Assembly: GCA_046154665.1 (NCBI GenBank)
Contig: JBJXFG010000113.1
Coordinates: forward strand, 1 to 64,000
Source: JAFLCM01 sp046154665
GTDB taxonomy: Bacteria; Planctomycetota; Phycisphaerae; Phycisphaerales; UBA1924
DNA: 64,000 nucleotides
Reading direction: 5' to 3'
A program made the position numbers and the translations under genes. The stretch's first letter is position 1. Each line of letters starts with the position of its first letter. Shown here piece after piece: positions 7,289 through 14,889 of the stretch. Below the pieces are notes generated by a model, which was not told where the DNA came from, made no database searches, and was given only the letters and a program-made list of their open reading frames with translations.

Positions 7289-8338
7289 TCACAGCCTCTT
7301 CGAATAGTGGTACTCGATGGTGTGGGAGAGGTCGTTGAGGGCTCTGGTGAGCGATCCCTTGATGTAGCGGTGTTTTTCGTAGAAGCGGTGGCCGTCGAGG
7401 AATCGGGTATCGGTCCAGAGTTCGAGGACGCTTCCGCCGCGGCGCCGGGTTTCGCATTCGGCCCAGCCGAGGAGTCTGGTGCCCAGTCCTGTGGCGCGGT
7501 GGGACCGTGCGACGTAGAGCTTTTTGAGCTCGAAGCGGCCGGGGGATGAGAGCGGGACGACGCCGGAGCTGCCGACGATTTTCCCGGCTGGGTCTTGGGC
7601 GACCCAGAAGGCACCGTCTTTTTTGGTGAAGGCGGTGGCGATGGCGAGTAGGTCGTGCTCTTCGACTTCGAGATCGAGGACGCAGCCGGGGTATTCGGAC
7701 CAGATGTCGCCGATGAGGTTGATGAGGCCCTGGGCGTCGTCGTCGCGTGCGGGGCGGATGAGGCACTCGCTGAGGCGGCTGACTCTTTTTCCGGGCGCTT
7801 CGATGGGGCGCGACATGATGGCGCTGACGTAGTTGGTGTAGGGCCACTGCCACGGTTCGACGTGGCGGAAGCCGCGCTTTTCGTAGAACTTCATGAGGCC
7901 GACGTCGGGCGCGGCCATGCTGAGGGCGAGTTCGAGCATGCCGAGTTCGCGGGCGCGGGTCTCGACGGCGTCGATGAGCTTGCCGCCGATTCCGGCACCC
8001 TGGATGTCGGGGTCGACGGCGAGGAGCGAGAAGTGGGCGACGCCGGGGAGCAGGAAAAAGGGCGGGAAGGAGGCGGTCTCGACTTCCTGGAAGAGGATGG
8101 TGCCGACGAGTCTTTCGGCGTCTTTGTGCGCGGGCGCGGGCATGGTGGCGACGAAGCACTCGCCGCTGTAGGCGCGTTCGCGGGTTTGCTCGACGGATTG
8201 ACGGCCGGCGAGGGGCTTGAGGCCCATCTGGACCTGCGGGGCGTAAGCGCGGTGGAGGAGGCTCGTGAGGGTTTCGAGTGAGTCGGTGGGGGCGAGGCGG
8301 CGGAGGGTGATGGGCGGTGGTGTGGGCGGGGGGGGCAC
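7289..8338 (-). CDS. tandem GNAT acetyltransferase
   Basis: A 349-residue protein made of two GNAT folds. The first (about residues 10-180) contains the acetyl-CoA loop in AVDPDIQGAGIGGKLIDAVE and ends with MKFYEKRGFRHV. The second (about 190-349) contains VARSHRATGLGTRLLGWAE and HRFYEKHRYIKG. Both have the V-x-x-x-x-R/Q-G-x-G/A pattern, so both could bind acetyl-CoA. The substrate is unknown; such double-domain enzymes include mycothiol synthase and antibiotic or amino-acid N-acetyltransferases. The start is GTG, with no obvious strong ribosome-binding site. The 210-base gap upstream holds a REPIN-like repeat. Confidence 0.8.
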   Translation of the reverse strand: MPPPPTPPPITLRRLAPTDSLETLTSLLHRAYAPQVQMGLKPLAGRQSVEQTRERAYSGECFVATMPAPAHKDAERLVGTILFQEVETASFPPFFLLPGVAHFSLLAVDPDIQGAGIGGKLIDAVETRARELGMLELALSMAAPDVGLMKFYEKRGFRHVEPWQWPYTNYVSAIMSRPIEAPGKRVSRLSECLIRPARDDDAQGLINLIGDIWSEYPGCVLDLEVEEHDLLAIATAFTKKDGAFWVAQDPAGKIVGSSGVVPLSSPGRFELKKLYVARSHRATGLGTRLLGWAECETRRRGGSVLELWTDTRFLDGHRFYEKHRYIKGSLTRALNDLSHTIEYHYSKRL

Positions 8339-8415
8339 GGGGAGATGGTAAACGGTGCGAGAGAGCAGGAGCGAAACACTCGTTCAAGGGTGGTGTCGCA
8401 GTTTGAAATCTGGAG

Positions 8416-8510
8416 CGGTGGGGCAGGCTTCCGGGCTGCCATTTACAAGGCAGGCAGGCTGGAAGCCTGCCCCACCGATTCAAAGTGAGACACCACCCGG
8501 TCGGAGACCG
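8416..8510. repeat. REPIN-like inverted pair of TCC/GGA-loop palindromes
   Basis: A perfect 17-bp inverted repeat, CGGTGGGGCAGGCTTCC at 8416-8432 and its complement at 8461-8477, encloses a 28-base spacer. Each arm is also a hairpin by itself: GGCAGGCT-TCC-GGGCTGCC (imperfect, 8422-8440) and GGCAGGCT-GGA-AGCCTGCC (perfect, 8453-8471). A related small hairpin CGGTC-GGA-GACCG follows at 8498-8510. Two REP hairpins in inverted order with a short spacer is the definition of a REPIN. It lies between two divergent genes. Confidence 0.85.
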
Positions 8511-8548
8511 CTGCCACCGGGGACGGCGCTGTCGTCTATCCTCGGTGC

Positions 8549-9751
8549 GTGAGCGATGGTGCCGTCAGTCGTGTGGATGTGGCGATCCTCGGCGGGGGGA
8601 TCGCGGGGCTTTGGATTCTTGATGAGTGTCGGCGGGCGGGGTTGAATGCGGTTGTGCTTGAGAAGAGTGCGCTGGGGACGGGGCAGTCTTTGTGGTCGCA
8701 GGGGATCATCCACGGCGGGCTGAAGTACACGCTCTCCGGGCTGCTCAACCCATCGGCGCAGGCGGTGCGGGAGATGCCCGGGGTTTGGCGGCGGTGTCTG
8801 GCGGGGGAGATCGAGCCGGACCTGCGTGGGGCTCGGCTGCGGGCGCCGTTCTGTCACTTGTGGCGGACGGACTCGATCGCTTCGCGGGCGGCGATGATCG
8901 GGGCGAAGGTGGGGCTGCGGGTGACGCCGACGGATGTGGCGGTGGGGGATCGGCCGGCGGCGCTGCGCGGTGTGCCGGGGGTGGTGGCGCGGTTGGAGGA
9001 GCAGGTGATCGATGTCGGGTCGGTGCTGGGGGTTTTGGCGGGGCGGAATGTGGGGCGGGTGCTTTTGACGCCGCGGGTGCGGGTGTTGCCGGGGGGGGCG
9101 GGCGGTGTGCGTGTGGTGTTGGATGGGGAGCGTGCTGGGTCGGCGGTGCTGGAGGCTCGGTGGCTGGTTCTTTCGGCGGGGGGGGGAAACGCGGGGCTGC
9201 GCGAGGCGCTTGGGCTCGAGCCGGGGCGGACGCAGGTTCGGCCTTTGCATCAGGCGATGGTGCGGGGTGGTTCTCTGGGTGAGTTGAACGGCCATTGCGT
9301 GGACGGGGCGGAGACTCGGGTGACGGTGACTTCCGCGCGCGATGCAGCGGGGCGGGTGGTGTGGCAGGTGGGGGGGCGGCTCGCTGAGGCTGGGGTTGCG
9401 CTGGATGAGGCGGCGCTGGTGGAATCGGCGAAGCGCGAGCTGGCGGCGTGCTTGCCTGGGGTGGACTTTTCGGGTTGCGAGTGGTGCGGGTATCGGGCGG
9501 ATCGGGCGGAGTTTTCACCCGGGGGGCGGGGCGGCGGGTTGGTGAGGCCGGATGACGCGACGGTGCTGGTGGAAGGTCGGGTGATCTCGGCGTGGCCGAC
9601 GAAGCTGGCGCTGGCGCCGCGGCTGGCGGAGATGGTGCTCGAGCGCGTCAGCGCGGGGCGCGAGCGCGCGAGTGATGCGCTGCCGGCGTGGGCGGCGGCG
9701 GCGGTGGGGGCGGCGCCTTGGGACGAGGCGGGGCGGGTGTGGCGGGGGTAG
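8549..9751 (+). CDS. FAD-dependent oxidoreductase (DAO/GlpD-like fold)
   Basis: A 400-residue flavoprotein. The N-terminal dinucleotide-binding motif reads VDVAILGGGIAGLWILDECRR, followed by VVLEKSALGTGQS (acidic residue for the ribose) and SQGIIHGGLKY, typical of the D-amino-acid and glycerol-3-phosphate oxidase superfamily. LVLSAGGGNAGL near residue 210 is the second flavin-contacting block. The C-terminal GVTVIAATPTKL-type block is present as GRVISAWPTKLALAP. The start is GTG. The natural substrate cannot be read from sequence. The gene ends just before a long octamer array. Confidence 0.8.
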   Translation: MSDGAVSRVDVAILGGGIAGLWILDECRRAGLNAVVLEKSALGTGQSLWSQGIIHGGLKYTLSGLLNPSAQAVREMPGVWRRCLAGEIEPDLRGARLRAPFCHLWRTDSIASRAAMIGAKVGLRVTPTDVAVGDRPAALRGVPGVVARLEEQVIDVGSVLGVLAGRNVGRVLLTPRVRVLPGGAGGVRVVLDGERAGSAVLEARWLVLSAGGGNAGLREALGLEPGRTQVRPLHQAMVRGGSLGELNGHCVDGAETRVTVTSARDAAGRVVWQVGGRLAEAGVALDEAALVESAKRELAACLPGVDFSGCEWCGYRADRAEFSPGGRGGGLVRPDDATVLVEGRVISAWPTKLALAPRLAEMVLERVSAGRERASDALPAWAAAAVGAAPWDEAGRVWRG

Positions 9752-9756
9752 GGGAA

Positions 9757-10051
9757 GTGGTCGAGTGGTCGAGTGGTCGAGTGGTCGAGTGGTCGAGTGG
9801 TCGAGTGGTCGAGTGGTCGAGTGGTCGAGTGGTCGAGTGGTCGAGTGGTCGAGTGGTGCGCAACGTGCTGGTGAGTGGTTTGTTGCGTGCGGGCGCGGAG
9901 CGTGACGGTTCGGTGCGCTCATCGTCGGCGTGGGGCGAGCGAGTTGCATGTGTGATGGCTTGCGTGGTCTAGGCACTCTGCCACTTGAACACTTGACCAC
10001 TTGACCACTCGACCACTTCCTTGAAACCCCTCCCTGACGGTCGGGGTTTTG
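9757..10051. repeat. 12 x GTGGTCGA array, inverted CACTTGAC array and CCCTGACGGTCGGGG element
   Basis: Twelve perfect tandem copies of GTGGTCGA occupy 9757-9852. A unique stretch of about 120 bases follows. Then come four to five CACTTGAC or CACTCGAC units (about 9981-10018), which are the complement of the first array with small changes. Then AAACCCC-TCCCTGACGGTC-GGGGTTTTG follows at 10024-10051. The two arrays face each other and could pair. No gene is supported in this gap. Confidence 0.9.
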
Positions 10052-10062
10052 TTGTGCGTGCG

Positions 10063-10422
10063 CTATCCCGCGAAATGGCAGCGGCTGGTACACGTTTCGT
10101 GGACGACGACCTCGCTGAGCTGCGGCAACTTGGGCTTCAGCGCGTTCCAGATGTAGACGGCGATCATCTCGCTCGTCGGGTTTTCGAGGCCATTGATTTC
10201 GTTGAGGCAATAGTGGTCGAGGCGTTGGCGGATGGGTTCGACGGCGGACTTGATCTCGCCGTAGTCCATGAGGTAGCCCTTTTCGGGGGCGACGTCACCT
10301 TCGACGACGACGTCGACGCGGAAGGAGTGGCCGTGGAGACGTCGGCACTTGTGGCCCTCGGGGAACGAGGGGAGCCAGTGGGCGGCCTCGAAGTCGAAGG
10401 ATTTGACGAGGCGGAGGTGCAT
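10063..10422 (-). CDS. queD: 6-carboxy-5,6,7,8-tetrahydropterin synthase
   Basis: QueD converts dihydroneopterin triphosphate to 6-carboxytetrahydropterin, the second step of queuosine precursor (preQ0) synthesis. The 119-residue protein has the zinc site (AAHWLP near residue 14 and CRRLHGHSF near residue 27, with catalytic Cys and the HGH pair). It also has the family C-terminal block VVVHETCTSRCHF with the substrate-binding Glu. The ATG at 10422 gives the standard family start (MHLRLVKSFDFEAAH). It lies directly downstream of queE on the same strand, separated by a heptamer repeat array, so the two are probably one transcription unit for preQ0. Confidence 0.93.
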   Translation of the reverse strand: MHLRLVKSFDFEAAHWLPSFPEGHKCRRLHGHSFRVDVVVEGDVAPEKGYLMDYGEIKSAVEPIRQRLDHYCLNEINGLENPTSEMIAVYIWNALKPKLPQLSEVVVHETCTSRCHFAG

Positions 10423-10439
10423 GGAAGGCGGGGGGCAGT

Positions 10440-10652
10440 GGGCAGTGGGGCTTGGGCAGTCGGGAGTCGGGAGTCGGGAGTGGGGAGTCGGGAGTCGGGA
10501 GTCGGGAGTCGGGAGTCGGGAGTCGGGAGTCGGGAGTCGGAAAAGCGGCATCGTAGCGAGCGGTTGGCGGCTCTCTGACTTCTTTGCTGCTTTGTTGATT
10601 TGCTGCTTTGCTGTTCTCGCTCCGCGGCCCCTCCCTGACGGTCGGGGTTCTG
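10440..10652. repeat. GGGAGTC heptamer array and CCCTGACGGTCGGGG element between queE and queD
   Basis: Heptamers begin as GGGCAGT, GGGGCTT, GGGCAGT and settle into about twelve copies of GGGAGTC (about 10457-10540). At 10628-10652 the element CCCCTCCCTGACGGTC-GGGGTTCTG ends six bases from the queE stop codon. The region between (10545-10625) shows only TTTGCTGC-like repeats and no gene. Confidence 0.85.
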
Positions 10653-10658
10653 CTGACC

Positions 10659-11354
10659 TCACACACCGCGGGTGTGCGGCTCCCAGATGTATTTGTGGAG
10701 TTGGGTTTGCAGGGTGACGTTGAGGCCGTCGGCGAGGATCCACTGGGCGAGGTCGCGCAGGGGCAGGGCGGGTTGGCCGAGGATTTCCAGGCCTTTGGGC
10801 TGCTCGAAGACGGCGCTGAACAGGACGGCGCTGACCTTTACGGGCAGGTCGTGCCGGCGCACGATGTCGCGGGCCCACTCGTAGTCGTGGCGGTCACAGA
10901 TGACGAACTTCACTTCGTCGTGGGGGCGGAGGCGGTCGAGGTTGGCCCAATCGTTGCGGTGCGATTCGCCGCTGGCGGGGGTCTTGAGGTCCATGATGCG
11001 GACGACGCGGGGGTCGCATGGTTGGGCGTCGGTGCCGTTGATGTTGCAGGCGCCGCTGGTTTCGACGAGGACGGTTTTGCCGCGCTCGCAGAGCTGGTGC
11101 ATGAGGTCGAAGACGCGGGGCTGGAGGAGGGGCTCGCCGCCGGTGACTTCGATGAGGTCGGTGGGGTGGGTGAGGGCTTCGGCGATGAGGTCGTCGATTT
11201 CGCGCGGGGCACCTTCGTGGAAGGCGTACTCGGTGTCGCAGTACGAGCAGCGCAGGTGGCAGCCGGCGAGGCGGATGAAGACGCACGGCCTGCCGACGCG
11301 GGTGGATTCGCCCTGGATCGAGAAGAAGACTTCGTTGATGCGGAGGGTGGGCAT
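10659..11354 (-). CDS. queE: 7-carboxy-7-deazaguanine synthase
   Basis: QueE is a radical SAM enzyme that turns 6-carboxytetrahydropterin into 7-carboxy-7-deazaguanine for queuosine synthesis. The 231-residue protein carries the iron-sulfur motif CHLRCSYC (C-x3-C-x2-C), SIQGEST near the N-terminus, the SAM-binding EVTGGEPLLQ, and VLVETSG. The ATG at 11354 gives the typical start MPTLRINEVFFSIQGES; the frame stays open upstream only through repeats. The last residues HTRGV come from a CACACC-GC-GGGTGTG palindrome. The queD gene follows downstream. Confidence 0.92.
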   Translation of the reverse strand: MPTLRINEVFFSIQGESTRVGRPCVFIRLAGCHLRCSYCDTEYAFHEGAPREIDDLIAEALTHPTDLIEVTGGEPLLQPRVFDLMHQLCERGKTVLVETSGACNINGTDAQPCDPRVVRIMDLKTPASGESHRNDWANLDRLRPHDEVKFVICDRHDYEWARDIVRRHDLPVKVSAVLFSAVFEQPKGLEILGQPALPLRDLAQWILADGLNVTLQTQLHKYIWEPHTRGV

Positions 11355-11359
11355 TTTGG

Positions 11360-11635
11360 GGAAGGCACGGAGGGACGGAGGCACGAAGGCACGGAGTGGG
11401 GCGGAGGTGCGGAGGTGCGGAGTGGTGGAGTGGCGGGTGTTGAGTGAACTTGAACTGTAGCGAGTGATTCTCGACCCTTCGTTGCCGATTGCCGACTCCC
11501 GACTCCCGACTCCCGACTGCCGACACCCGACTGCCGACACCCGACTCCCGACTCCCGACACCCGACTGCCGACACCCGACTCCCGACTCCCGACTCCCGA
11601 TTGCCGACTGCCCAAGCCCCACTGCCCACTGCCCT
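11360..11635. repeat. octamer runs and long ACTCCCG heptamer array upstream of queE
   Basis: GGCACGGAGG or CACGAAGG octamers lie at about 11364-11396, and GCGGAGGT octamers at about 11400-11420. From about 11483 to 11630 there are around twenty heptamers: GACTCCC, GACTGCC, GACACCC, and then CAAGCCC and CACTGCC near the end. All share the pattern CNNNCCC-like with period 7. No gene is present. The stop codon of the YdjY gene lies at the right edge. Confidence 0.85.
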
Positions 11636-12433
11636 TCACTTGCTGTTTTCGTCCGGTGCCAGCCGCACCACGACCTTTGTGCCCAGCGGCGGCACGCGCT
11701 CGCGGTCGGCGATCCAGACGGGTTCGGCGATTGATGATTCGGGGCTGAAGGGTTGGGTCCAGGCGATGGTTTCGCTGCCGAAGCTGGCGAGGCCGATGAG
11801 GGTGCCGGCGCTGTCGGCGTCGTAGCGCTCGGGGGGGAGGGCGGGCGGTTGTCCGGGCGCGGGGTTGGCGCGCTTGATGATCACCGAGCCGGCGAAGACG
11901 AAGCCCGCGTTGAGTGCTGAGGCGCGCTCGTTGGTCTTGGCGTTGACGACCCACTCGAGCGGCGAAGCGGTGCGATTTTGCTTTGTGGCGGGGTCGGTCC
12001 ACGCGAACGTGACGGCGACCGCGTCGCCTTCCGGGGGCGTGGGGGCGGGGGCTTTCTCTCCGGGCTTGGGTTCGGGCCACGTCACCGGGCGGCCCGGCTT
12101 GAAGCCCGCCAGCAGCATCGCGGCGTGGACCTGCGAGGGTTTCACCAGTGTCATCACCAGCGATTCATGCTCTTTGGAATCGCGCGGGCAGGCGAGGACT
12201 TCGAGGTAGAGCTTTTTGTTGGGGTCGGCGAGGCCGGCGATGACGGTGCTGTCGAACTCGACGACGCGGGCGGCGCGGTCGACTCGGACCGAGGGGAAGA
12301 CTTCGACCAGGCCTTCGGCGGGGGGCGCGGGGGGGGCGGGGGCAGGGGCAGGGGCAGGGGCGGGGGATTCCGGTTGAGTTGCGGCTGGATTTGCGAGAAG
12401 GATTGAGATCAGCGGGAGGAGGGTGAGCGCCAT
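11636..12433 (-). CDS. secreted YdjY-domain protein
   Basis: A 265-residue protein with an N-terminal signal peptide (MALTLLPLISILLANPAATQ), then an Ala-Pro-rich linker, then a domain containing VEVFPSVRVDRAARVVEF, SKEHESLVMTLVKPSQVHAAMLLAG and GRPVTWPEP. This arrangement matches the YdjY family common in Planctomycetes, whose function is not established. The repeated Pro-Ala stretch (PAPAPAPAPAPPAPP) is probably an extended spacer outside the membrane. The first gene downstream is queE, across repeats. Upstream a single-hairpin repeat separates it from a PEP-CTERM-like protein. Confidence 0.7.
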   Translation of the reverse strand: MALTLLPLISILLANPAATQPESPAPAPAPAPAPPAPPAEGLVEVFPSVRVDRAARVVEFDSTVIAGLADPNKKLYLEVLACPRDSKEHESLVMTLVKPSQVHAAMLLAGFKPGRPVTWPEPKPGEKAPAPTPPEGDAVAVTFAWTDPATKQNRTASPLEWVVNAKTNERASALNAGFVFAGSVIIKRANPAPGQPPALPPERYDADSAGTLIGLASFGSETIAWTQPFSPESSIAEPVWIADRERVPPLGTKVVVRLAPDENSK

Positions 12434-12484
12434 GCGGGATCGTTGGCGCGCGGGCTCGGTGTCGTGTGGTATCCGCGCGGTTCG

Positions 12485-12525
12485 GCACCGATGTCGATCC
12501 GCGGACGGATCGACATCGGTGGCAC
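12485..12525. repeat. single-hairpin member of the GTGGCAC element family
   Basis: CACCGATGTCGATCCG at 12486-12501, loop CGGA, and its exact complement at 12506-12521 form a perfect 16-bp stem, ending in GTGGCAC. The stem start CACCGATGTCGAT is close to CACTGATGTCGAT in the element at 33692. Here only one half of the usual bipartite element is present. Confidence 0.85.
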
Positions 12526-12553
12526 GGCGGTTCGGTTGCGGGGTGTTGCGGCC

Positions 12554-13075
12554 TCAGCGCCGGCGGCGCAGCGCGAGGGTTCCGAAGGCCGCGAGCATGG
12601 TTGCCGAGCCCGGTGTGGGGATGTATCGGGCGAGGCCGGTGAGGCCGAGGGTTCGGTCGTTGGGGAAGAGGACGCCGACGTCTTCGAACGACTGTGCGGG
12701 GAGCGTGGTGGCGGCGCGGGGCGATGGCGTGAGTGGGGTGGTGAGCGCGGCTCGGGCGGGCGCGGGGGTTGCGCCGGTGGCGGCTTCGAAGCGGGGCGCG
12801 CGGTTGGTGAGGTCTGCGAGCTGCGCGAAAGCGGCCGGCTCGGGCGTGATCGAGGGGAGTTCGATTGCGGCGTCCGTGAGGAACGCGTCCGTGGAGAGCA
12901 CAAACCCGGCGGGGTTCGCGGCGGTGAGCGCGCGTGACCGGTCCGGCGACAGCTCCGCGAGGGTGGGGAGGGTGCCGGTGGGTCCTGTGTGCCAGTCCAG
13001 GCGCGCGGCCTCGGCGGAGACAGCGGTCAGCGGCGGAAGGGCCGCCGCGGCGAAGATGAACAGACCATTTTTCAC
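12554..13075 (-). CDS. small secreted protein with PEP-CTERM-like tail
   Basis: A 173-residue protein with an N-terminal signal peptide (MKNGLFIFAAAALPPLTAVSAEA) and a C-terminal sorting-like tail: a hydrophobic stretch IPTPGSATMLAAFGTLA followed by LRRRR. This design (Pro-rich start, hydrophobic helix, Arg cluster) matches the PEP-CTERM class processed by exosortases; no exosortase gene is in the window. The middle is low in recognisable structure and rich in Ala, Thr and Pro. The start is GTG. Two other proteins here have the same tail (34949 and 49293). Confidence 0.65.
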   Translation of the reverse strand: MKNGLFIFAAAALPPLTAVSAEAARLDWHTGPTGTLPTLAELSPDRSRALTAANPAGFVLSTDAFLTDAAIELPSITPEPAAFAQLADLTNRAPRFEAATGATPAPARAALTTPLTPSPRAATTLPAQSFEDVGVLFPNDRTLGLTGLARYIPTPGSATMLAAFGTLALRRRR

Positions 13076-13464
13076 GACGAACTCGACCTCTTACTCACTC
13101 GATGAAACGGAAGACTCGTTGACGCCGACCCGCGCGGCCAACCCCCGGTGAGGGGATTTTTGTGGCGTCGCATGGCGTCAATCCCACGATGGATTCACCA
13201 TAGTCCGGGGTCGTGGGAAGACAAGGCTTGGAGCTTTGTACGCCGACGGATTCACAGAGGTTTGACGGACAGTTGGCGGAGTGCGGCCAGATGTTGGGGT
13301 GGTTTTCGGAACCTGGGTGGTGGGGGCCCCTGCTTTCAGGCGGGGGAAGGGGGTTTTCCCGGAAGAGCGCGCGTGGTAAAGGTCGGCAAGGCCCACGCGA
13401 CCGCGTGCGCCTCCGTCACTTCGCCCACCCCCCGGTTGGCGGCTCAGTGACGGCTTCGTCGGGC
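13076..13464. other. non-coding gap
   Basis: No gene on either strand is convincing; the open frames lack family features and ribosome-binding sites. No long repeat or clear terminator was seen. The segment 13330-13380 is G-rich. The left end should hold the promoter of the small secreted protein. Confidence 0.35.
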
Positions 13465-14196
13465 TTACTCCGCTGTGACGGGGTTCTCGATGGTGCCGAG
13501 GTGTTCGATTTCGATGCGGACTTTGTCGCCCGCGCGGAGGTAGCGGGGCGGGGTGCGGCCCATGCCGACGCCGCTGGGGGTGCCGGTGAGGATGAGGGTT
13601 CCGGGCAGCAGCGTGGTGCCTCGGGAGAGATCGGCGATGAGGTTGGCGATCGAAAAGATCATGTCGCTGGTGCGCGCGTCCTGGACCGGTTCGGCGTTGA
13701 GCGTGGTGACGAGGCGGAGGTTCATGGGGTCGGGCACTTCGGCGGCGGGGACGATGCGTGGGCCGATGGGGCAGAAGGTGTCGAAGCTCTTGCCGCGGTA
13801 GAACTGACCGCCGGAGCCTTGTTTTTGCCACCAGCGTGCGGAGACGTCGTTGGCGACGCAGTAGCCGAGGATGATGCCGCTGGCGGGGTTGCGTGCGTCG
13901 GCTTCGGTGGCGTCGCGGGTTGGGTTGGCGATGACGAAGCCGAGTTCGCCTTCGTAGTCGACTTGTTCCTGGTCTTGGCAAACCCTGGGAATGATGATGG
14001 GATCACCCGATAGCGCGAGTGAGGCGGGGCTCTTGGTGAAGACCATGGGGCGGTCCGGGACGGCGGCACCCTGCTCTTTGGCGTGCTCGGCGTAGTTGCG
14101 GCCGATGCCGATGATCTGGCGGATGTGCAAGAGGCCGCCGCCCGACGACGCCGGCAGGACGATGGAGACGGCGTGGTCGGTTCGGAGGAGGTTCAT
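13465..14196 (-). CDS. fumarylacetoacetate hydrolase family protein
   Basis: A 243-residue member of the FAH superfamily of metal-dependent hydrolases, isomerases and decarboxylases acting on beta-diketo or acylpyruvate compounds. Visible motifs are IGIGRNYAEHAKE, the metal ligands in VDYEGELGFVI, GYCVANDVSAR, YRGKSFDTFCPIGP and the C-terminal TGTPSGVGMGR. Length and order match the short FahA/YcgM type (acylpyruvase or oxaloacetate decarboxylase). The exact reaction cannot be decided. It is followed at 57 bases, across an octamer repeat, by the peroxiredoxin gene upstream on the same strand, so the two may share a transcript. Confidence 0.88.
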   Translation of the reverse strand: MNLLRTDHAVSIVLPASSGGGLLHIRQIIGIGRNYAEHAKEQGAAVPDRPMVFTKSPASLALSGDPIIIPRVCQDQEQVDYEGELGFVIANPTRDATEADARNPASGIILGYCVANDVSARWWQKQGSGGQFYRGKSFDTFCPIGPRIVPAAEVPDPMNLRLVTTLNAEPVQDARTSDMIFSIANLIADLSRGTTLLPGTLILTGTPSGVGMGRTPPRYLRAGDKVRIEIEHLGTIENPVTAE

Positions 14197-14202
14197 GGGG
14201 AA

Positions 14203-14234
14203 GGCATCGAGGCAAGAGGCATCGAGGCATCGAG
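14203..14234. repeat. GGCATCGA octamer run
   Basis: AAGGCATCGAGGCAAGAGG is followed by CATCGAGGCATCGAG, a short run of the 8-bp unit GGCATCGA. The same unit is found in frame inside valS at 18839-18873. It lies just upstream of the FAH-family start codon. Confidence 0.7.
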
Positions 14235-14253
14235 TGGGGCGATGCCTTCGGCA

Positions 14254-14742
14254 TCAACTGATCGCCGCCAGGACGTCGTCGTTTTTCATGGCGTCCTTGA
14301 TTTCGCGGGCCTGGGTCCACTTGATGGTGGGGTTGCCGCTCGGGGACTTGGCGATGACGACGGTGCCTCGGCTGGCGCAGTTGAGGTCGGGGAAGAACAG
14401 GCCGTAGGCCTTGCAGACCTGTCGGTGCATGTCGGCGAGGAGGGTCTGCTTGAGGCCGAGGCTGTCGGCCCAGGCCTTGTGGGTGAAGAACGAATCGCAC
14501 GAGATGCCGACGACCTTGGCACCCTTGCCGGCGAACTTGTCCATCTCGTCGGTGACGCACTTCATCTCGGTCGAGCAGACTGGGGAGAAGTCAAGCGGGT
14601 AGAAGCACAGGACGACGTCGGAGGTTTTGGCGGCGTCGGAGAGCTTCCACTCCTTGCGGTCCTGGTCGAGGAGGGTGAAGTCGGGGGCGGGCTCGCCGGC
14701 GTTGAGGGGCTGGGAACGGGCGGTGAGGTGGTCGTTTTTCAT
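14254..14742 (-). CDS. peroxiredoxin (AhpC/TSA family)
   Basis: Thiol peroxidase that reduces hydrogen peroxide or organic peroxides. The 162-residue protein has the thioredoxin fold with LCFYPLDFSPVCSTEM, where the Cys is the peroxidatic residue (Pro, Thr/Ser and Cys arrangement P-x3-S-x2-C). Extra Cys residues (MKCVTDEM, VVGISCDSF, RQVCKAYG and LNCASRG) leave the resolving cysteine uncertain; an AhpE or atypical 2-Cys mechanism is possible. VVGISCDSFFTHKAWADSLG is the conserved post-active-site block. The ATG at 14742 gives a family-like start. Confidence 0.88.
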   Translation of the reverse strand: MKNDHLTARSQPLNAGEPAPDFTLLDQDRKEWKLSDAAKTSDVVLCFYPLDFSPVCSTEMKCVTDEMDKFAGKGAKVVGISCDSFFTHKAWADSLGLKQTLLADMHRQVCKAYGLFFPDLNCASRGTVVIAKSPSGNPTIKWTQAREIKDAMKNDDVLAAIS

Positions 14743-14889
14743 GGGATGAATGGAAGTGAGGTTTGGAAATCCTCGTGCGTGGTGCCGAGGGGTTTGCAGT
14801 GGCGTAGTATGTGCGAAGCCCGGTTTGACGCCGACAGGAGGTCGGGGCCGCGCGGGCGTTTGGATGACGAGTCAGTGTAGAGGAGCGGG

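Noticed and set aside
9757..9852. A CRISPR array
   Set aside because: The repeats are 8 bp and directly tandem with no spacers. No cas gene is present. None of the other arrays has repeat-spacer order either.
9672..9972. Proteins made of repeated WSSGRVVE or SGRVVEWSS units
   Set aside because: They translate the GTGGTCGA octamer array at 9757-9852, which is not coding. Similar apparent proteins appear at the other arrays.
10440..11635. Proteins made of repeated SRESGVG or RLPTPDS units
   Set aside because: These are translations of the ACTCCCG heptamer arrays. Because 7 is not a multiple of 3, they read through all frames, giving false long frames.
12485..12525. A rho-independent terminator
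   Set aside because: The 16-bp stem is strong, but no T-run follows on either strand and the GTGGCAC end matches the repeat family. It may still influence transcript ends.
13148..13450. A 100-residue + strand frame in the gap before the FAH-family gene
   Set aside because: No ribosome-binding site, no similarity to a family, odd residue composition.
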